Positions 58,076 through 64,000 of a stretch of 64,000 nt of DNA are shown here, in pieces. How positions within the stretch are numbered: the stretch's first letter is position 1; every line of letters begins with the position of its first letter. Made by a program: the position numbers and the translations under genes. The notes under the pieces are model-generated. The model searched no databases and had not been told where the DNA came from. It saw only the letters and a list, made by a program, of their open reading frames with translations. Location: NCBI RefSeq assembly GCF_036323735.1, contig NC_086036.1, forward strand, positions 21,421,064 through 21,485,063, given 5' to 3'. The DNA is from Rattus norvegicus (Eukaryota > Chordata > Mammalia > Rodentia > Muridae).

Positions 58076-61000
58076 TGTAGGGTTTTCTTAGAGTCAGGCT
58101 AATTTCAGCAGCTCTTCCAAAACAATAAAATAAAACCTTAAGAATACATAAATTTTGGCTAAAAATAGTTAGCATTTATTAAAACGCAACCAAAATGTTA
58201 AGATCCACTTCTTGCTTGCTGACCTTTGTTGCAGCTTTGGTGGTTTTGATTAAAGGTTCCTGGGGTTCTGCTTTCACGAATGTGAAGGTACACTGGGAAA
58301 TATGCACCCTAAAGGGTTAGATATCAGAAGCAGGATTCCTTCTGACCCGCTTCATGGACTCCACAAGAAAGGCCTCACTGTCTTCTGAGAGTCTGAAGTA
58401 AATGCTTCTACTGCCTGCAGAGTTTCCCCTTGTGATATGTCCAGATTTCACTTAGGAAAAGTGTTTGCTCATTCATGGGAAGCAAAAACCTAGTTTCCAA
58501 GGCATACTGGCATATATGCAAGAAAGAAAAAAAATGGAGCCCAGTAATGGTACAAGTCAGAATGTCTCGAGGAAGTATTAAGTTCAAAAGGTGATTTGAT
58601 GACTCAGAAAGGAAAGCAACGAGCTCCCCCCAAGAAATGGAAATGACGCCTTGGAAGAGTGGGCTTACGTGTTAGGTTTGGAGAGGATAGAGGGGTTAAG
58701 AGAATACTACATCCTAGAAGCAGTATATGGTGTCTTCAGAGGCAGATTTTGCTGTTGATGGAGGATGAAGTCCATGTAAAGCAGAGCCTGCTGGCTGTCG
58801 CATGAAGAAACTCTGAAGCAGCATCTTCTGCAGGAATTTGGCCTTCATTGGGACATCAGTGATTTCTTTTCTTAGACAAGTGAAGACTGTCATCTGTCTT
58901 CACGAAATTCTAGAGAAAAGGAGAAAAATGGAATCTGTCCTGTCAGAAAGACTCAGTCTCAGAAAGACTTAGTCTCAATGGCTTCTAAGTGACACAGATT
59001 CCCTTGGATAGGCTTCTTGGTACTCATACTAATTAAATATTCTTGCCTTTGATTTCATAGACAGATGCTCTGGCTGATGAGGGGACAATACTTTCCACTT
59101 CAAAGGGCAGGGCTGGAGATGTTGTTCCAGAGGCCTCTGATCACAGATATACATATCTGCCTGGGTTTACTATCATCTTATAACATCCCTGCAAGAAATT
59201 ACAGAGTTAATGAAATCAGAATTTGTACATGGGACTACATTGGCATTTAAATTGGCATTGCCTTCATTGCTAAATTATTCTAACTATAATCAAACTTGGA
59301 TTTCAGATCGACAGTATAAACATTTTATACATTTACAAAGTTTTAATTCTGTATTAATTTAATGAGAAGCAAAGTAAAACAGAGGCAGAAAGAGGAGAGA
59401 TGGAGTGCAGAAACTCTAAGCATTGTACTGTGTCCCTGTTTGCCACCAATTGCTCCAATAGATCTTTTTTGCTTGCTTGATTCCACTTGTGACAACCACC
59501 CTCAAGTTACAAGGCAATGAAATGCATCTGAGAAACACCACATGTTCTTTTTTTTTCCCCTAAGACAATAGCAAAAGTTGTGGAGTTCTGTCCCTTATAA
59601 AAGAATGAACAGCAGTTGTCCCATGTGCCTTTCAATAACTAGTAAGATTAACCCCAGGGAAACCTCTTGTAGCTTGGACATTGATTGCTCTTTCCCATCT
59701 GGACTGGATTCTATTTGAGGAGACTCAGACCCATTTTTATAAGGCAAGAGTATGCAGCAAAGGTCAGGAAATATAGTCTTGCTTTTCTCCTCTAGAATTC
59801 CCGAGCACAGTGCAGGTCTCTCATGAAGTCAAGTTGGGAATTGGGGCTACTGCCAGGAGACTTTAGTATCTAAAAGTGCTTTATTTAAAGACTTTTATAC
59901 TTTAATTTAGAGAGTTCTGTGTTTTATGTCTTGCTTCAACTTACCTGAAAATTACCTTAAGGTCCCATTCTGCTTCCCTGCTATCGATCCTTCCACAGTC
60001 TTCTTGCATTATCCTGGTAACTGAAGGTCTGAAACCAGGCAGCACAATTGAATAGATGAGTTAACAAGTGACAGATGCTGGATAAATAGAATTAAGGTTA
60101 TCAAGACTTCAAAACAAGCCGTTTATCGTTTATCTTCTCTTCTGTCTTCCCAAGCTATATAATTTAAGGGACTCCATGTTTGCTATCACATACAGGAAAA
60201 TTTTATTACAGTTACATTGTATTGATCACATGACCCTTTTGTTTAATTAAAATGAGATAGGTGTGAGATGGGGCTATTAAGATTTTAAACCTCTTTTTAA
60301 TATCAGATGTCAAAGAAATACCAATCTATGAAATAAACTTTTATGGGGTAAGATGTTGGGTTCAGAATTTGGATTTGATCTGACTTGAAACAATGTTTTT
60401 AAGACAACATGGAAGAGGGCAGTTATGTAGTCCTTTCTCTCAATTGGACATACACAGGTCACCTGGATATAGATTATTTCTATCCTTATTGGTGGAACAG
60501 TACTTATCCATTGCTTCTACATGACCAATACACAGACAGATAACTAAACATGAGTGTTTGTTGACCAGTAAAGGCAATGAAGAAGCTGGGTTTGGTTTAT
60601 AGTGGTGAATAGAAAGATAAAATTTTAATAGATACCTTAAAAGTAACTAAGAGAGCCTTCACTATGAAAATAAGAGGATCATATTGAATTCTGAAGGAAT
60701 AAAACTATTCCATAGAGCACATTAAGACTGAAACCAAGAGGAATACATATATTCTTTAATTACACATTGGACTAAGCATATCATTGGTATGTCAACAGAG
60801 GTTTTGTGAAATAACAAGTTAAATTCAGTTATAGATTGACAGGATAGGATAGTTAAAAATTTAAAATAAATTTTACAATTTATTATATTCATAGACTATA
60901 CTTCACTGATGAATTTGGATGCTGCTAGCAGGTTTTAAAAGCAAGTTTATTTTAATTCTTTAATTCTAGATACCTGTGCTACAATTATATGTTAAGTGGT

Positions 61001-61375
61001 ACATTCTGCAGGTATTACTTAAAGAACTATCAGATTGCAGCAAATAAATATTAAATGCACCCTATTAAATGACTCAGTTTTGGGTTTTTGAGGGTAGTAA
61101 GGAATTTGTTTAAAATTTCTCTTTATAATCCTTAAAATTGTTCTGCACACATTACATGTACCAATCAAAAGAACTAGAAATAAAAGAAATAAAGGTACTA
61201 ATAAAAATTAAGAAAATCCACAAGTACATAATAAGATCAGATCACATTAAATGATTCAACACGCATAATAATTTCCCTTCAATAATTACTTCCCATTTGT
61301 AAATTATTCTGCACTTTATTTTTTAGATAATATAATAATTATGCCTTTCCCCCTTTTGTTTTTTTGGAATGTGAT
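58076..61375. other. No gene seen; long unique tract
   Basis: About 3.3 kb without a recognised transposon. A 16-bp tandem duplication (58944-58959 and 58960-58975, one mismatch) is present. No supported exon. Confidence 0.45.
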
Positions 61376-61378
61376 GTG

Positions 61379-61435
<57 letters not shown>

Positions 61436-61445
61436 TGTGTGTGTA
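61376..61445 (+). repeat. (GT)n microsatellite
   Basis: About 34 GT units with one GTAT interruption. Strong Z-DNA potential. Confidence 0.98.
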
Positions 61446-61936
61446 TTCCTTCTTGCTCTCCCGGATTCTGTATACCTGACAGGAATATCAAATGCTATAT
61501 GTTTAAGTTGTGTGAATAAGTTTCATATTCAGTGCATCTTGCTAGCCTAAAATGATTATTCAAAACCAAATGTGGAAAACTATAAATATGCTTGGTGAGT
61601 CCCAAGCAAAGAGAGTGTTAAATTTTTATTAAGTGATGAATGTAAGCACCATATCACAAATGAAATGATTCATAATAGAACACATTATCTCTATCCCTGT
61701 GCTATGGTAATCATGCCAGAAATCAATGTAAGCATTTTCAATCAAGCCAATGTCACAGTCTTTATCTCAGAAGGCCTCTGATTATCTTCTTTAACCAATA
61801 ACTCCATAAATTTCTTTGTTTGTTTTCAATGCTTGTAAGTTAAGATCTGTTTGAAAGAAGTCCCCAAAATTCTTGATCTACAGAGGAGGTCATAAAATTA
61901 GCAAAGAAGTATCTTTTAAAAGTCAGCCATACTTAC
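61446..61936. other. No gene seen; precedes candidate exon on the minus strand
   Basis: Unique sequence. If the candidate exon is real this is intron. Confidence 0.4.
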
Positions 61937-62062
61937 CGCATCTCCGCCGACATATTAGAAAAAAAAGCATGGTATTCAACTAATGCTGGGATCAAATCTT
62001 CATCAAATTCTACATGTTGAATGAGAGGCACCTGTGTATTATAAGGAACATTCTTACTGCGC
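61937..62062 (-). other. Candidate internal coding exon, 120 or 126 bp, gene unknown
   Basis: On the minus strand the donor is GATGCG followed by GTAAGT (61936-61931), close to consensus. Two closely spaced acceptor AGs, at 62064-62063 and 62058-62057, would start the exon at 62062 or 62056. The lengths, 126 or 120, are both multiples of three. Entry and exit phases are the same, so the exon is symmetric. A single frame is open for all 40 or so codons. The product looks protein-like, with core VPLIQHVEFDEDLIPALVEY followed by HAFFSNMSAEM. The frame in fact stays open upstream to about 62127, so a longer exon is possible. I do not recognise the protein. Confidence 0.4.
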
Positions 62063-64000
62063 CTACCACCAAACCCAAACAATGTGAAAAAGTGTCCTTT
62101 GTGTAAGAGGAGCTCTTGCTTTAGTCACCACTGCACAAGGCACACATTTCTCTCCAGATCTGCTTATTCATAGCAAAAGCATCAGTTGTTGATTAATATT
62201 AGCCCTCAGTTGGATAAATTTATGATTTAATGATTTTTGCTATGGCTAGAAAACCAGGATGAGTATCACCAATAGTATTACTAGGAAAGGAAGATTTTAT
62301 TGTGTAGACCAAAGAAGGAATCCGGTTCTGCACAAAAGACATTTATGGTTCAGAAGAGAGGGGGTATATTTTCAACAGAAGTAATTATTTGTTGCAAAGA
62401 TTTTTAATTTACAAGTTAGCCTTTAAAATTTGTCTATGATATTCAAAGCTAGACATGGTTTAGAAACTGAGCCATTCTGTCATCTTAAGTACCATCTAAG
62501 CATAAAAATGTTCAGCAATTTTTAGATTTCAAATATTCTCCCAATTAACACTATTTACAAGGCACACTAATTTCCCCACAATGCAAGCGATACTCAGAGG
62601 ACCATCACCCTGTTAAGAGTGATGTTGGTTGCAGGATCCAAAGCTAAATCAGCTTTTTCACATTAATTTAGTATGTATATCCAGAAACATGGTTGTAGAT
62701 ACACATCAACCTTTTCTTTATGTAGTAATCTATATGATAATGCCATGAATAGCCCATATTTTATCCTCTTCCATTCTTCGATAATTTAGTGGGAGGACCT
62801 CTTTCCCTAGCTGTCAAGAAAATACATTCATTTTCAAGGTAATTTAATCACAGGTCCCTAGATCCTAGCAGCCATCAAGAATGTGTGTTAGCAGATTCTG
62901 GGGAAGACACTTGTGAATGGGGAACTTAATGTCATCCTTCAAATCAACTCTAATGTATTGAACTAAGTTGTGTATAAAACTGACCTATGAGATATTAGTT
63001 TTATTGATGATAGAGGAGAGGGGGTTAATGAAAGTTACCACTGACATTTTCTATGAAGTGCAGAAATTCTTTTAAGACTCTCTAAACATTATAAAATTGA
63101 CATTATCCTAGTTTTCATTGATATTCTTTTACAATGAAAAACTGAAACTTAGTAGGATTAACTTTTACTGAAGCCACTTGGATACCTAGTGTTAAAGCTG
63201 GTGACTCTGAAGCTATTGTTTTGTTTTGACATCACTATGTAGCTCTTTAAATGATGTTCTTGGCACTTCATGATGCACATGTCCTCTCTAGGCAGACAGG
63301 GGAGTCAGCTCTGACGTGCTGAAGAGTTAGAGCGATAAGCCCTGAGTAGATGTTTCATCCTTCAAGCTCTTTTCAGATGAAAAAAAAATTCAATTTCAGC
63401 GCAAATGGCCTTGGTTTATAAACCCATTGTCAGAAAAGGGAAATGGGTCTCACACTGAATTCAATAACCTCTTGCTGCACGTAAACAACAGCATCTAGAT
63501 TGCGAGAGAACTTACAGCTGAACCCTTTAGGATGAGTGATCTTGATGATCAAGTGGATTCAATTAGGAGGTACCTAGGAGACTAGAAAAAAAGACCTTGG
63601 TGTGAAGCTATAAGCAGTTTTCTGGCGTAATTAACTAAGACAAACAGACTATCGTACATGCTGAGATTTAGTGAAAGGGAAAGTGAAGAGGAAGCCTGCT
63701 AAAGCTACACTTGCTCCTCCCCTTCCTTTCCACCACGATGTATGGAGCTCTGCCCCAAAACAATACTCTGTCCCCCCATAGACACAGAAACAACGAGCCC
63801 AGCTGACCATGGACTGTAACCTCTGATGGAACAAGGCCAAACGTTTTCTCCTTTTAACTGTTCCTTTTGGGAAAATTTCACAGCAACAAAAATATCTGTA
63901 CCTCCCTACTCTACGCTGTCATTTACCATCCCTCTACCCAAGGTTCAACTCCAATGTTAATATCTGTACATTGGCCATGTTGATTTCCACTTTATTACCT
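62063..64000. other. No gene seen; unique AT-rich sequence
   Basis: No recognised repeat or exon to the right edge. A 63-codon minus-strand ORF at 63649-63840 shows no motif. Confidence 0.45.

Overview
This is mammalian nuclear DNA, almost certainly from rat (Rattus). Four near-consensus ID elements (tRNA-Ala/BC1-derived SINEs), each with intact target-site duplications, are the strongest taxonomic signal. B1, B2, B3 and B4/RSINE1 SINEs, rodent-type L1 3' UTRs, a URR1 hAT MITE and very long CA, GAAA and GGGA simple repeats agree with that. The window is AT-rich and poor in CpG, and contains no complete protein-coding gene. It reads as intergenic or deep intronic sequence. No operon, CRISPR array, integron or other prokaryotic-type system is present. 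Family names such as URR1, B4, RSINE1, RMER17 and L1_Mur are assigned from remembered consensus sequences, not from a search.

Layout. 1-3435: a 5'-truncated minus-strand L1 running off the left edge, with decayed ORF2 and ORF1. 4.0-6.2 kb: an L1 3' UTR, then a URR1 DNA transposon split by a second L1 3' UTR. 7.9-8.1 kb: a large GAAA tract. 9.7-11.4 kb: two more L1 3' ends. 11.6-11.9 kb: a very homogeneous 46-bp minisatellite. 13.5 kb: an ID element. 14.4-14.9 kb: a solo LTR bounded by 30-bp direct repeats. 17.3-17.9 kb: a B1 and a B4. 18.9-20.2 kb: a B2, then an L1 with an inverted 5' part and a simple repeat inside ORF2. 20.6-31 kb: mostly unique DNA. 31.1 and 37.9 kb: plus-strand ID elements. 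35.8 and 56.0 kb: ancient MIRs. 38.9-45.1 kb: a microsatellite-rich zone. 47.9-54.3 kb: dense SINE and L1 insertions plus a dead RPL7 retrocopy. 56-64 kb: mostly unique DNA.

The only recognisable cellular gene sequence is the RPL7 processed pseudogene (51418-52347, minus), whose 3' UTR was later hit by an ID element. Three short open segments next to plausible splice sites (24253-24353 plus, 32952-33077 plus, 61937-62062 minus) are candidate exons of unidentified genes. The minus-strand one near 62 kb is the most convincing: its length is a multiple of three, its two boundaries have the same phase, and its donor is near consensus. Several repeat-free stretches look like candidate conserved regulatory elements, but this needs alignment to test.

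The unusual structures worth checking are nested insertions whose order can be read from the sequence, two sites with mutually exclusive hairpins, the 46-bp minisatellite that is open in all three frames of one strand, and an LTR between unexpectedly long direct repeats. I did not find evidence of an undescribed functional system.
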